In this document: positions 10,380 to 19,369 of the stretch, piece by piece
How the letters are laid out: every line of letters begins with the position of its first letter
Position numbering within the stretch: the stretch's first letter is position 1
Source of the DNA: Ensifer adhaerens
GTDB taxonomy: Bacteria > Pseudomonadota > Alphaproteobacteria > Rhizobiales > Rhizobiaceae
Length of the DNA stretch: 64,000 nt
Direction: 5' to 3'
Assembly (NCBI RefSeq): GCF_028993555.1
Contig: NZ_CP118610.1
Coordinates: 1,178,001 to 1,242,000 of the forward strand
Position numbers and translations under genes: made by a program
The notes under the pieces: generated by a model
Seen by the model: the letters and a program-made list of their open reading frames with translations, nothing else
Told to the model about the DNA's origin: nothing
The model's database searches: none

Positions 10380-10410
10380 GGAGGCTGGCGTCAAGCGCCG
10401 GCCTCCTTTT
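10380..10410 (+). terminator. Intrinsic terminator between rpsM and rpsK
   Basis: GGAGGCTGGCG (10380-10390) pairs with CGCCGGCCTCC (10396-10406) with one G-U pair, a short loop, and TTTT after it. It lies 20 bp after rpsM and inside the alpha operon, which is unusual because rpsM and rpsK are normally closely linked. The 174 bp after it could hold a separate promoter for rpsK-rpoA-rplQ. Confidence 0.8.
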
Positions 10411-10584
10411 GCAGTTTGGAAGGGCGCTTGCCTGACCGCTGTCCGGTCCTTTGACCGGTGATAAGTCCGCGGAGTGGATTTCCGCTCGGCGGGGAAATGA
10501 AGATGCAGGGCAGGGGACGATAAATCCTTTTCCCGGTGGAGCCGCTGGAATTACGGCGGTGCAGAGATCTAAGAAAGGGATCCT

Positions 10585-10974
10585 ATGGCCAAGGAAGCCA
10601 CCCGCGTTCGCCGCCGCGAACGCAAGAACATCACGTCTGGCGTCGCGCACGTCAATTCGTCGTTCAACAACACCATGATCACCATCACCGACGCACAGGG
10701 CAACGCGATTGCCTGGTCGTCTGCCGGTGCCAAGGGTTTCAAGGGTTCGCGTAAGTCGACCCCGTTTGCCGCACAGATCGCCGCTGAAGATTGCGCCAAG
10801 AAGGCTCAGGAACACGGCATGAAGTCGCTTGAAGTCGAAGTTTGCGGTCCGGGTTCCGGCCGTGAATCCGCTCTTCGCGCGCTGCAGGCTGCGGGCTTCA
10901 TGATCACCTCGATCCGCGATGTGACCCCGATACCGCACAACGGCTGCCGTCCGCGCAAGAAGCGCCGCGTCTGA
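10585..10974 (+). CDS. rpsK: 30S ribosomal protein S11
   Basis: Encodes 129 residues of S11, part of the small-subunit platform near the E-site codon. [19 protein letters not shown] and the C-terminal [18 protein letters not shown] are diagnostic. AAAGGGATCC precedes the ATG. The gene is followed by rpoA rather than rpsD, the normal alphaproteobacterial order. Confidence 0.98.
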
Positions 10975-11077
10975 TCATATGCATTCAACATGCCGGTGAG
11001 GGCGTATCCGCGCTCTCCCGGTCTTCGGGGCTCGGTTGTCACGATTGAATGGTGGCAACGAACGGAAGGCAGAAAAC

Positions 11078-12088
11078 ATGATCCAGAAGAATTGGCAGGA
11101 ACTGATCAAGCCGAACAAGGTGGAGTTCGTCTCCTCCGGCCGCACCAAGGCAACGCTGGTTGCGGAACCGCTTGAACGCGGCTTCGGTCTGACGCTCGGC
11201 AACGCGCTTCGCCGCGTGCTTTTGTCGTCGCTGCGCGGTGCTGCAGTCACCGCAGTGCAGATCGACGGCGTCCTGCACGAGTTCTCCTCTATCCCGGGCG
11301 TCCGGGAAGATGTGACGGACATCGTGCTCAACATCAAGGAAATCGCCATCAAGATGGATGGCGACGACGCAAAACGCATGGTCGTGCGCAAGCAGGGTCC
11401 GGGCGTTGTTACCGCCGGTGACATCCAGACGGTTGGCGATATCGAAATCCTCAACCCGAACCATGTGATCTGCACCCTCGACGAGGGCGCGGAAATCCGC
11501 ATGGAGTTCACCGTCAACAACGGCAAGGGCTACGTACCGGCCGATCGCAACCGTTCGGAAGATGCTCCGATCGGCCTGATCCCGGTCGACAGCCTGTACT
11601 CGCCGGTCAAGAAAGTGTCCTACAAGGTGGAAAACACCCGCGAAGGCCAGGTTCTTGACTATGACAAGCTGACGATGTCCATCGAGACGGACGGTTCCGT
11701 CACCGGTGAAGATGCGATCGCTTTTGCGGCCCGCATCCTTCAGGACCAGCTGTCGGTCTTCGTCAACTTCGACGAGCCGCAGAAGGAAGCAGAGGAAGAG
11801 GCAGTCACCGAACTCGCCTTCAACCCGGCGCTTCTCAAGAAGGTCGACGAACTGGAACTTTCGGTCCGTTCGGCCAACTGCCTGAAGAACGACAACATCG
11901 TCTACATCGGCGACCTCATTCAGAAGACCGAAGCAGAAATGCTCCGCACACCGAATTTTGGTCGCAAGTCGCTGAACGAAATCAAGGAAGTTCTCGCTTC
12001 CATGGGCCTGCACCTCGGCATGGAAGTGCCGTCCTGGCCGCCAGAGAACATCGAAGATCTCGCCAAGCGTTACGAAGACCAATACTAA
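11078..12088 (+). CDS. rpoA: DNA-directed RNA polymerase subunit alpha
   Basis: Encodes 336 residues of the RNA polymerase alpha subunit, whose dimer nucleates core assembly. The N-terminal domain carries [21 protein letters not shown], the dimerisation motif. The C-terminal domain (about 250-320) has the helix-hairpin-helix elements [21 protein letters not shown] and [21 protein letters not shown] that bind UP elements and activators. The start at 11078 ([12 protein letters not shown]) gives the usual 336-residue rhizobial length; an in-frame extension to 11036 is rejected. Confidence 0.98.
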   Translation: MIQKNWQELIKPNKVEFVSSGRTKATLVAEPLERGFGLTLGNALRRVLLSSLRGAAVTAVQIDGVLHEFSSIPGVREDVTDIVLNIKEIAIKMDGDDAKRMVVRKQGPGVVTAGDIQTVGDIEILNPNHVICTLDEGAEIRMEFTVNNGKGYVPADRNRSEDAPIGLIPVDSLYSPVKKVSYKVENTREGQVLDYDKLTMSIETDGSVTGEDAIAFAARILQDQLSVFVNFDEPQKEAEEEAVTELAFNPALLKKVDELELSVRSANCLKNDNIVYIGDLIQKTEAEMLRTPNFGRKSLNEIKEVLASMGLHLGMEVPSWPPENIEDLAKRYEDQY

Positions 12089-12131
12089 CCATTGACTGCG
12101 GGCGAATGCCTGCAAGTGAAGGAGAATAGCC

Positions 12132-12557
12132 ATGCGCCACGGTAAAGCCGGCCGCAAGCTGAATAGAACCGCCAGCCACCGCAAGGCGATGTTTGCCAAC
12201 ATGGCAGCTTCGCTGATCGAACACGAGCAGATCGTTACGACCCTGCCGAAGGCCAAGGAAATCCGCCCGATCGTCGAAAAGCTCGTCACGCTCGGCAAGC
12301 GCGGTGACCTGCACGCTCGCCGTCAGGCGATCTCGCAGATCCGCGACGCCGCTGTCGTTTCGAAGCTGTTCGACACGATCGCATCGCGCTACGCCACCCG
12401 CAACGGCGGCTACCTGCGCATCATGAAGGCTGGCTTCCGTCACGGCGACAATGCCGCGCTCGCCGTCATCGAATTCGTTGACCGCGACGTTTCGGCCAAG
12501 GGCGCGAAGGACCTCGCCCGCGTTGCCGCCGAAGCTGAAGCTGCTGAAGCAGCCTGA
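12132..12557 (+). CDS. rplQ: 50S ribosomal protein L17
   Basis: Encodes 141 residues of L17, next to the exit tunnel. [20 protein letters not shown] and [22 protein letters not shown] match the family. It ends in an Ala/Glu-rich tail ([10 protein letters not shown]). AAGGAG precedes the ATG. It is the last ribosomal gene of the run and is followed within 25 bp by a strong terminator. Confidence 0.98.
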   Translation: MRHGKAGRKLNRTASHRKAMFANMAASLIEHEQIVTTLPKAKEIRPIVEKLVTLGKRGDLHARRQAISQIRDAAVVSKLFDTIASRYATRNGGYLRIMKAGFRHGDNAALAVIEFVDRDVSAKGAKDLARVAAEAEAAEAA

Positions 12558-12581
12558 GCCGATCGAAGGCAGTGAAATCAA

Positions 12582-12616
12582 AGCGGCCGGGTGGCAATCA
12601 CCCGGCCGCTTTTTTA
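12582..12616 (+). terminator. Intrinsic terminator ending the alpha operon
   Basis: AGCGGCCGGG (12582-12591) pairs perfectly with CCCGGCCGCT (12601-12610) and is followed by TTTTT. It lies 25 bp after rplQ and is the strongest terminator of the ribosomal region. Confidence 0.92.
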
Positions 12617-12744
12617 TGGGTTGCCCGCATCTTTGCATTGCTGAGTTTGGATATTGAACGGCCGAGCACGTTCTAAGCCGACGCATAAATATTTTGTTGG
12701 CAGCCCGAGCCGCGCATTCATCGCGCCTTTGAGCGCGAGTATGT

Positions 12745-13227
12745 TCACGTTGGCGAACATGTAGCGGCGCGATGAAGAAGCTCGGCGCCGGCCCTGTTCA
12801 GCATCCAATCCGGCAGCGCCTTGCAGAATAGGGCTTCGGCGGCACCGGCTTCCGTTCTGCATCGAAACAGAAGCGGCAAAGCACGCGCGAAGAGCCCGGC
12901 AAATTTCGCTTGGCGCTCTTCGTCTGAAAACAACTCGTTTTCTAGATTGAGAAGCTTCACGCACAACTCAGCTTCGCTGGGGGAAAGAACACTTTCAAGC
13001 CGGAAGCGGATGTCCCCGTGATACTCCTTAGGTCGTGCAACGGTCGATATCGATCGGAACACGACAGAGCAATTCAAATAGAACTGGTTCCCGAACTGAG
13101 ACTTCTGGACGTTGACGATCAAAATGGTCTCGGGGCTCTCAAGGTACCAGCTCCTCGCGTTCTTCCGGAAGCCATGTGGCTTCAAAGAATCTGCGACTGC
13201 ATCCACTATTGGGTTGTTGCTGGACAT
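12745..13227 (-). CDS. DUF4304 family protein
   Basis: Encodes 160 residues with the layout of DUF4304: an N-terminal MSSNNPIVDAVADSLKPHGFRKNARSWYLE-like helix-strand, then IVNVQKSQFGNQFYLNCSV and EYHGDIRFRLES. The family is uncharacterised and widespread as an accessory gene. The start at 13225-13227 is chosen because CTGGAGG lies 6 bases upstream; an in-frame extension to 13332 lacks such a site. It stands alone between the alpha operon and msrQ and is the least conserved-looking gene in this part. Confidence 0.75.
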   Translation of the reverse strand: MSSNNPIVDAVADSLKPHGFRKNARSWYLESPETILIVNVQKSQFGNQFYLNCSVVFRSISTVARPKEYHGDIRFRLESVLSPSEAELCVKLLNLENELFSDEERQAKFAGLFARALPLLFRCRTEAGAAEALFCKALPDWMLNRAGAELLHRAATCSPT

Positions 13228-13392
13228 GTACGCCTCCAGATTGAATGAGCAGCGGAGGACATGGGTAACACAACCGGCTTCGTCCGCGACAGTCTGGCGA
13301 GTGTGCTCGCCAACATCGGCATCACGACGCAAAGCTGACGGGGCAATGCGGAGATGGGCTCGCCCCCAATCAGCCAGAGTGCCGTCCGTATC

Positions 13393-14052
13393 TTAGACCT
13401 TTCCCGGGATCGCTCTCGCCGGTGCGCCGGTCGTCTGGCGCTTGCGCCTGAGATAAGGCCTGCGCACCAGACGCCAGAGGAGCAGCACGGTGACCAGGCC
13501 CAGATAGAGCATCTGTTCGGGGCCCACGACCTTGACCGACATGGAAAAATGCAAAGCGCCGGCGGCAGCGATCACATAGGCAAGTCGGTGCAGCGTATTC
13601 CATCGTGGGCCGAGCCTGCGGATCGACCAGTTGTTGGAGGTCAGCGCCAGCGGGATCAGCATCACGAGGGCTGCCATGCCGATGGTGATGAACGGGCGGC
13701 GGGCGATGTCGGCGAGGATGCCCGAGAAATTTAGCCGCTGATCGAGCAGCATGTAAGCGAGGAAGTGCATCAGCACGTAGTAGAAGGCGAGTAGCCCGAG
13801 TGCCCGGCGGTAGCGCAGCCAATTGATTCCGAGAAGGTCGCGGATTGGTGTGATCGCCAGGGTCGCGACGAGGAAGCGAAGCGCCCAGATACCAAGCAGA
13901 TGTTCGAACTCCTTGACCGGGTTGCCGGGCAGTTGACCCGTGGCGCCGAGGTAGAAGGCGTAGGCTGCCGGCAACAGGCCGAATCCGTAGAGCGCCCAGA
14001 CCGAGGCCGAGTGAAAACGTTTCGGCAATGCGGGGAGGCGGACGCTCGTCAA
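13393..14052 (-). CDS. msrQ: Heme-binding membrane subunit of MsrPQ
   Basis: Encodes 219 residues of MsrQ (YedZ), the inner-membrane b-type heme subunit that passes electrons from the quinone pool or flavin reductase to MsrP for repair of oxidised methionines in the periplasm. Six hydrophobic segments and conserved histidines ([42 protein letters not shown]) fit the family. The start is TTG at 14050-14052, overlapping the msrP stop as TTGA, with GAGGG 8 bases upstream inside msrP, so translation is coupled. Confidence 0.9.
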   Translation of the reverse strand: MTSVRLPALPKRFHSASVWALYGFGLLPAAYAFYLGATGQLPGNPVKEFEHLLGIWALRFLVATLAITPIRDLLGINWLRYRRALGLLAFYYVLMHFLAYMLLDQRLNFSGILADIARRPFITIGMAALVMLIPLALTSNNWSIRRLGPRWNTLHRLAYVIAAAGALHFSMSVKVVGPEQMLYLGLVTVLLLWRLVRRPYLRRKRQTTGAPARAIPGKV

Positions 14053-14990
14053 TAGTTCGCCCTCAGATCCATGCCGGCATAGAGGCCAGCGACCTCATCG
14101 GCGTAGCCGTTGAAGGGCAGGGTGTCTCGCCGGTTGGAGCCGAAGAAGCCCCCGCCGCCGATGCGGTTCTCCGTCGCCTGGCTCCAACGCGGATGGTCGA
14201 CCGCCGGGTTGACGTTGGCGTAGAAGCCGTACTCGTTGGGGGCTGAGAGGTTCCAGGTCGAGGGTGGTTGCGTTTCCGTCAACGAAATGCGCACGATCGA
14301 TTTGATCCCCTTGAAGCCATACTTCCAGGGCGTGACCAGCCGGATCGGCGCGCCGTTCTGATTGGGAAGCGTCTTGCCGTAAACGCCGACGGAAAGAAGC
14401 GTAAGTGGGTGGCGCGCCTCATCGAGTCGCAAGCCCTCCCGGTAGGGCCAGGGCAACGGCTGGAAGAAGCCGGACTGACCGGACATTTCGGCCGGTCGCA
14501 CGACGGTCTCGAACGAGACATACTTGGCGCTGCCAAGAGGCTCCACCTTGTCGAGCAGGGTCGAAAGCTGAAAGCCGGTCCAGGGGATTACCATCGACCA
14601 TGCCTCGACGCAGCGCATGCGATAGACGCGCTCCTCTATGGGGAACTTCAGCAGTTCCTCAAGCCCGAATTCCTTCGGCTTGCCGACGAGACCATCAACT
14701 TTCACGGTCCAGGGAGTCGGCTTGAAGCTGCTCGAGTTGGCGGCCGGATCGCCTTTGCCGGTCCCGAATTCATAGAAGTTGTTGTAGCCCGTGACGTCGG
14801 CCTCCGGTGTCAGATCCTCATCGACGACGTATTTGCTTTTCGGTGCGCTCAACGCCGCCGCCAACCCCGTGCCACTGCTTGCAAGAAGGGCGCCGCCGGC
14901 AGCCGCACCAAGGAAGGCGCGTCGATTGATGAAGATGCTTTCCGGCGTGATTTCGGAAGAAACGATTCGTGGCGGACGGTAGGATGGCAT
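14049..14990 (-). CDS. msrP: Periplasmic methionine sulfoxide reductase, catalytic subunit
   Basis: Encodes 313 residues of MsrP (YedY), a molybdopterin enzyme that reduces protein-bound methionine sulfoxide in the periplasm. A Tat signal is present ([19 protein letters not shown], twin Arg at 23-24), as expected for a cofactor-loaded export substrate. The molybdenum-ligand cysteine is C127 in [15 protein letters not shown]. The start at 14990 gives [20 protein letters not shown], the usual YedY N-terminus; a longer ORF to 15074 is rejected. It is the first gene of an msrP-msrQ operon, divergent from the Do-type protease. Confidence 0.93.
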   Translation of the reverse strand: MPSYRPPRIVSSEITPESIFINRRAFLGAAAGGALLASSGTGLAAALSAPKSKYVVDEDLTPEADVTGYNNFYEFGTGKGDPAANSSSFKPTPWTVKVDGLVGKPKEFGLEELLKFPIEERVYRMRCVEAWSMVIPWTGFQLSTLLDKVEPLGSAKYVSFETVVRPAEMSGQSGFFQPLPWPYREGLRLDEARHPLTLLSVGVYGKTLPNQNGAPIRLVTPWKYGFKGIKSIVRISLTETQPPSTWNLSAPNEYGFYANVNPAVDHPRWSQATENRIGGGGFFGSNRRDTLPFNGYADEVAGLYAGMDLRANY

Positions 14991-15189
14991 GGTCTTATCC
15001 GTGAGTGATTTATGAGCCCTGTCTTGTACGAACTCACCAGACTTTCGATCACCGTGAAAGGGGTGCGGAACCACGTTTTCGTGCGTAGCGCGTGAAGCCG
15101 GCAGCTTTGCGTATCCTGCGCCAACATTTGCCTTTTTTCCCGCGAAATCCTATCTGAACGTAGCCGTGACGAATAGGAGAATGCTTCAC

Positions 15190-16587
15190 ATGATCGTTGG
15201 TCAAAGAGCGCTTGTCGCGCTCGTCATTGCCGTTTCTCTTGCCTGTCCGGCATTGGCTGAGGAGGCCAAGACGGTTCCCCAGTCGCGCACCGAAATGCAG
15301 CTTTCCTTCGCGCCGCTCGTCAAGCAGACCGCAAATGCAGTCGTCAACGTCTACGCCGAACGTGTCGTCGAGCGCCGCTCGATTTTTTCCGGTGATCCCT
15401 TCTTCGAGGAGTTCTTTGGCCAGCGCATGCCGAACCGCTCGGAAAAGCAATCCTCGCTCGGCTCCGGCGTGATCGTCGGCAAGAACGGGATCGTCGTGAC
15501 CAACAACCACGTCATCGAGGGCGCCGACGACATCAAGGTGGCGTTGGCGGACGGCCGCGAGTTTCCCTGCAAGATCGTGCTCAAGGATGACCGACTCGAT
15601 CTGGCCGTGCTGAAGATCCAGTCGGAAGGTCCGTTCGAGATCGTCCCGCTCGGCGATTCCGATGCGGTCGAAGTCGGCGATCTTGTTCTGGCGATCGGCA
15701 ATCCCTTCGGCGTCGGCCAGACGGTGACGAGCGGCATCGTCTCTGCGCTCGCGCGCAACCAGGTTTCATCAGGCGATTTCGGCTTCTTCATCCAGACGGA
15801 TGCGGCGATCAATCCGGGTAATTCCGGTGGCGGCCTGATCGACATGGACGGCGAGCTCATCGGCATCAACACCGCCATCTTCTCCAAGGGCGGCGGCTCG
15901 AACGGCGTCGGTTTTGCCATCCCCGCCAATCTGGTGAAGGTCTTCGTTGCGTCGGCCGAAGGCGGCAACGGCGCCTTCGTGCGTCCCTTCATCGGCGCCA
16001 GCTTCGAGCCGGTGACCTCGGAAGTGGCCGAGGCCCTTGGCCTCAATCGCGCCCGTGGCGCGCTGGTGACCGCCGTCGTGGCGGGTGGCCCAGCCGAACA
16101 GGCCGGCATCAAGCCCGGCCAGGTGATCACCGCCGTCAACGGTATCGACGTCGAACATCCGGATGCGCTCGGCTACCGCCTGACGACGGTTGGCATCGGC
16201 CACGAAGCGCGTGTGACTGTGTCGGAAAACGGCAAGCCGCGTGATGTGACGCTCAAGCTCGATCGAGCGCCTGAGACCTCGCCACGTGACGAACGGCTGA
16301 TCGAAGGCCGCAACCCCTTCGCCGGTGCGGTCGTTGCCAATCTGTCGCCACGTCTCGCTGACGAGTTGCGCATGTCGACTTCGCTCCAGGGCGTCGTCGT
16401 CATGCAGGTCAACCGCGGTTCGCCGGCCGCACGCATTGGCCTCGAGCCGAAGGACATCGTGCGTTCAGTCAACGGCACGTCGATCGACACGTCCAAGACC
16501 CTGGAGCATGTGATGGCCGACGATGCCTCCTTCTGGCGCGTCGAGATCGAGCGGGACGGCCAACTCATCCGTCAGTTCTTCCGATGA
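15190..16587 (+). CDS. Do/DegP-type periplasmic serine protease with two PDZ domains
   Basis: Encodes 465 residues of a HtrA/Do-family periplasmic protease that degrades or holds misfolded envelope proteins. It has a signal peptide (ALVALVIAVSLACPALA), a trypsin-like domain with the triad H107 (VTNNHVIEG), D137 (DDRLDLAVLKI) and S212 (GNSGGGL), then two PDZ domains (about 260-360 and 375-460). The start at 15190 is chosen because AGGAG at 15175-15179 is 10 bases away; an ATG at 15181 is only one base from it, and GTG at 15166 is a further option. The end overlaps rarA by 4 bp. Confidence 0.92.
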   Translation: MIVGQRALVALVIAVSLACPALAEEAKTVPQSRTEMQLSFAPLVKQTANAVVNVYAERVVERRSIFSGDPFFEEFFGQRMPNRSEKQSSLGSGVIVGKNGIVVTNNHVIEGADDIKVALADGREFPCKIVLKDDRLDLAVLKIQSEGPFEIVPLGDSDAVEVGDLVLAIGNPFGVGQTVTSGIVSALARNQVSSGDFGFFIQTDAAINPGNSGGGLIDMDGELIGINTAIFSKGGGSNGVGFAIPANLVKVFVASAEGGNGAFVRPFIGASFEPVTSEVAEALGLNRARGALVTAVVAGGPAEQAGIKPGQVITAVNGIDVEHPDALGYRLTTVGIGHEARVTVSENGKPRDVTLKLDRAPETSPRDERLIEGRNPFAGAVVANLSPRLADELRMSTSLQGVVVMQVNRGSPAARIGLEPKDIVRSVNGTSIDTSKTLEHVMADDASFWRVEIERDGQLIRQFFR

Positions 16588-17897
16588 GCGATCTGTTTAG
16601 CGCACACGAACCACCTGAGATGGCATCCGCAAGGCCGCTTGCCGACCGGCTTCGTCCGCGGACGCTCGCAGAAGTCACCGGCCAGGAGCACCTGACCGGC
16701 GATGATGGCGTGCTGTCGCGCATGATCGCGTCAGGCTCCCTTGGCTCGATGATCTTCTGGGGGCCGCCCGGCACCGGTAAGACGACCGTCGCGCGTCTGC
16801 TTTCGGGGGAGGCGGGCCTCGCCTTCGAACAGATCTCGGCCATCTTTTCCGGTGTCGCCGATCTCAAGAAAGTGTTTGAGTCGGCGCGCGCCCGGCGCAT
16901 GTCGGGCCGCCAGACCCTGCTTTTCGTCGACGAGATCCACCGCTTCAACCGTGCCCAGCAGGACAGCTTCCTGCCCGTGATGGAGGATGGCACCGTCATC
17001 CTCGTCGGCGCGACGACCGAGAACCCATCCTTCGAGCTCAACGCAGCTCTGTTGTCCCGCGCTCGCGTGCTGACGTTCAAGCCGCACGGTGAGGACAGTA
17101 TCCAGGAGCTTCTCTCCCGTGCGGAGCAGGCGGAGGGCAAGCCGTTGCCGCTCGATGCCGACGCCCGCGCGAGTCTGATCCGCATGGCCGATGGCGACGG
17201 TCGGGCGGCGCTGACGCTGGCGGAAGAAGTCTGGCGCGCCGCGCGGCGCGATGAGATCTTCGACGTGGCAGCCCTCCAGAACATCGTCCAGCGCCGAGCG
17301 CCGGTCTACGACAAGGGCCAGGACGGTCACTACAACCTGATCTCGGCGCTGCACAAGTCGGTACGTGGTTCCGATCCGGATGCCGCGCTTTACTATCTCT
17401 GCCGCATGTTCGATGCAGGCGAGGACCCGCTTTATCTTGGGCGGCGGCTGGTGCGCATGGCGGTTGAAGATATTGGTCTTGCCGACCCTCAGGCACTGGT
17501 GATCTGCAATGCCGCCAAGGATGCCTACGACTATCTCGGCTCGCCGGAGGGTGAGTTGGCGCTCGCCGAAGCCTGCGTCTATCTGGCGACTGCACCGAAG
17601 TCGAATGGTGTCTACACCGCCTACAAGGCTGCGATGCGCTCTGCGAAGGAAAACGGCTCGCTGCTGCCGCCGAAGCATATCCTCAACGCACCGACCAAGC
17701 TGATGAAGGGCGAAGGCTACGGTGACGGATATCGCTACGATCACGACGAGCCGGACGCCTTTTCCGGCCAGGACTACTTTCCGGAAAAGATGGGGCGCCA
17801 GACGTACTATGATCCGCCGGAGCGTGGTTTCGAGCGAGAAATCCGCAAGCGCCTGGAATGGTGGGCGAAGCTTCGCCGGGAGCGCAGTGCTCCCTAG
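16584..17897 (+). CDS. rarA: Replication-associated recombination protein A (MgsA family)
   Basis: Encodes 437 residues of RarA/MgsA, an AAA+ ATPase that acts at stalled replication forks and is related to clamp loaders. Walker A GPPGTGKTT is at about residues 57-65, Walker B LLFVDEIHRFNRAQQ follows, and sensor 1 is in GATTENPSFELN. The C-terminal tetramerisation domain contains HYNLISALHKSVRGSD. It overlaps the protease gene by ATGA, an arrangement I would not predict functionally but that implies co-translation. Confidence 0.96.
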   Translation: MSDLFSAHEPPEMASARPLADRLRPRTLAEVTGQEHLTGDDGVLSRMIASGSLGSMIFWGPPGTGKTTVARLLSGEAGLAFEQISAIFSGVADLKKVFESARARRMSGRQTLLFVDEIHRFNRAQQDSFLPVMEDGTVILVGATTENPSFELNAALLSRARVLTFKPHGEDSIQELLSRAEQAEGKPLPLDADARASLIRMADGDGRAALTLAEEVWRAARRDEIFDVAALQNIVQRRAPVYDKGQDGHYNLISALHKSVRGSDPDAALYYLCRMFDAGEDPLYLGRRLVRMAVEDIGLADPQALVICNAAKDAYDYLGSPEGELALAEACVYLATAPKSNGVYTAYKAAMRSAKENGSLLPPKHILNAPTKLMKGEGYGDGYRYDHDEPDAFSGQDYFPEKMGRQTYYDPPERGFEREIRKRLEWWAKLRRERSAP

Positions 17898-18070
17898 CGC
17901 AGATTCGGGAAAATGCGGGACGGCTGCGTTCGTATAATGTTTGGCCAAGAACACCCGGGTTTTCAGGGTTCAAGGATTGCCCCATTTGGTTTAGCTTTGC
18001 CGCCGGCGCAACGCTGATCTGCCGGTGGCTGCCTTGCTGTTGGTACTGGAGTGTGAGATAGAACCCGCAT

Positions 18071-18127
18071 TGCAGACGGCTGCACGGATCGAACTTCGAT
18101 ACCGAACATCCGCGGGGACGGCCTCGC
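18071..18127 (+). promoter_or_regulatory. Guanidine-II (mini-ykkC) riboswitch upstream of the guanidinium exporter
   Basis: Two hairpins with ACGG tetraloops lie 27 bases apart. P1 is TGCAG-ACGG-CTGCA (18071-18084). P2 is GCGGGG-ACGG-CCTCGC (18112-18127). Twin ACGR-capped hairpins are the defining feature of the guanidine-II class, and the gene 21 bp downstream is a SugE/Gdx transporter, the class's usual target. CTCC at 18127-18130 can pair with the ribosome binding site GGAG at 18138-18141, and overlaps P2 by one base, which suggests control of translation by exposing or hiding that site. The switching mechanism is inferred. Confidence 0.88.
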
Positions 18128-18147
18128 TCCAAATCTAGGAGTTTGAC

Positions 18148-18462
18148 ATGGCCTGGTTCCTTCTTCTGCTCGCCGGTATCCTCGAAATCGGCTGGGCAAT
18201 CGGTCTCAAATATACGGATGGCTTCACGCGCGTCACGCCGACGATCCTCACTGTCGGATCGATGATTCTCAGCATCGCGTTGCTGGGGCTCGCGGTCCGC
18301 ACTCTGCCGCTCGGCACGGCCTATGCGGTCTGGACGGGTATCGGCACGGTCGGTACCGTCATCCTCGGCATTTTCCTGTTTGCAGAGCCGGCGACAATTG
18401 TCCGCCTCGGCTGCATCGCGCTCATCGTCAGCGGCATTGCCGGTCTGAAGCTCGCCGCCTAA
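18148..18462 (+). CDS. gdx: Guanidinium exporter, SugE/Gdx type of the SMR family
   Basis: Encodes 104 residues with four transmembrane helices, a small multidrug resistance family protein of the guanidinium-proton antiporter subtype. The essential proton/substrate glutamate is E13 in [14 protein letters not shown], followed by the Gdx-like KYTDGFTR loop. Known Gdx proteins work as dual-topology dimers in the inner membrane. The guanidine-II riboswitch just upstream independently supports the substrate assignment over general quaternary-ammonium efflux. AGGAG precedes the ATG by 6 bases. Confidence 0.92.
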   Translation: MAWFLLLLAGILEIGWAIGLKYTDGFTRVTPTILTVGSMILSIALLGLAVRTLPLGTAYAVWTGIGTVGTVILGIFLFAEPATIVRLGCIALIVSGIAGLKLAA

Positions 18463-18509
18463 CGCAGCGTAGCGCCCTGACGTAGCGTCAGGAGCTCAAA
18501 ACGATAGTT

Positions 18510-18553
18510 GGAAAAAGAAGTGGGCTGCGCGTCTTCAAAAACGCGCAGCCCAC
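18510..18553 (-). terminator. Terminator between gdx and the ATP12 gene, mainly for the minus strand
   Basis: GTGGGCTGCGCGT (18520-18532) pairs perfectly over 13 bp with ACGCGCAGCCCAC (18541-18553). Read on the minus strand the stem is followed by a T-rich run (complement of 18512-18519), so it terminates the ATP12 gene. On the plus strand no U-tract follows, but the stem could still stabilise the gdx mRNA end. Confidence 0.8.
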
Positions 18554-18583
18554 GATCGCATTATAGCGATGTCGCGTTGTCTC

Positions 18584-19369
18584 TTAGCGCAGGGCGTCCA
18601 GAACCGCGGCTGTCGCCTGCATTTCCTGCCAGCGGTTTTCGCGCCGGCGGAAGGCTTCCTCGTCGGTTCCCCAGTGCTCAATCTGCCAGTCTTCGTCGAC
18701 ATGCGCGGCTGTCCAGGCCTCTTCGGCCGTCAGCCTGCCGGATGCGAAGGCAAGCGCCAGCAGGGCCGAGCCGGTCAGGCTCGTCACCGTGTGAATGCAG
18801 GTGAGACCGAGCGGCGTGGCGAAAGCGCGCAGGCCCTCGGCATAGGCCGAAAGGGCCTCCTCCGGCTGCTCCTGATGGATAACGCCTTCGGCCAGGATGA
18901 AGCGGGCACCCAGCGTCTGCTGTGCCCAGTCGAGCACCGGATTCCAGATCTCGTTCTGGCGTGCGACCAGGCCTTCCGGGCTGTCGGCGCGATAGCAGAT
19001 CATGTCTGTCCCGGCAAAGCGCAGGATGTCGTCGAACACCGAGCGCTGGTCTTTCGCAACACCATCGAGCGCCGTGTTGACGATGCGGGTGATCGGCATC
19101 CGGGCGGGATCGATGACCTCGGCCTGTGCCTGCCATTCGGCGGCCAGCATATCGGCAAGCTTGCGCGTCGGTACGGCAAGCGGTTGCTTTGCCGGCGTGC
19201 GCACCGTGCGGCCGTCGAGCAGCACAGCGTGCGTGTCTCCCTCCGCCGCAGCGACGCTGACCTCCTTGTAGAAACGCTTCGGCAGAGGCTTCAGCATCTG
19301 GATCTGCGCGCGGCGGACTGGATCTTCGTGGCTCATCGCACCGCTGAGTTCGTCGCGAATATCAGGCAT
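18584..19369 (-). CDS. ATP12-family F1-ATPase assembly chaperone
   Basis: Encodes 261 residues of the ATP12 family, first known from mitochondria as the chaperone that binds F1 alpha subunit and prevents its aggregation before alpha/beta assembly; alphaproteobacteria carry the ancestral form. Family features are the N-terminal KRFYKEVSVA and VLLDGRTVRTPAKQPLAVPT, then LPLTRIVNTALDG-like PITRIVNTALDGV and CYRADSPEGLVARQNEIWNPVLDW. The start at 19369 overlaps the HAD gene by 8 bp. No atp genes are in the window. Confidence 0.9.
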   Translation of the reverse strand: MPDIRDELSGAMSHEDPVRRAQIQMLKPLPKRFYKEVSVAAAEGDTHAVLLDGRTVRTPAKQPLAVPTRKLADMLAAEWQAQAEVIDPARMPITRIVNTALDGVAKDQRSVFDDILRFAGTDMICYRADSPEGLVARQNEIWNPVLDWAQQTLGARFILAEGVIHQEQPEEALSAYAEGLRAFATPLGLTCIHTVTSLTGSALLALAFASGRLTAEEAWTAAHVDEDWQIEHWGTDEEAFRRRENRWQEMQATAAVLDALR

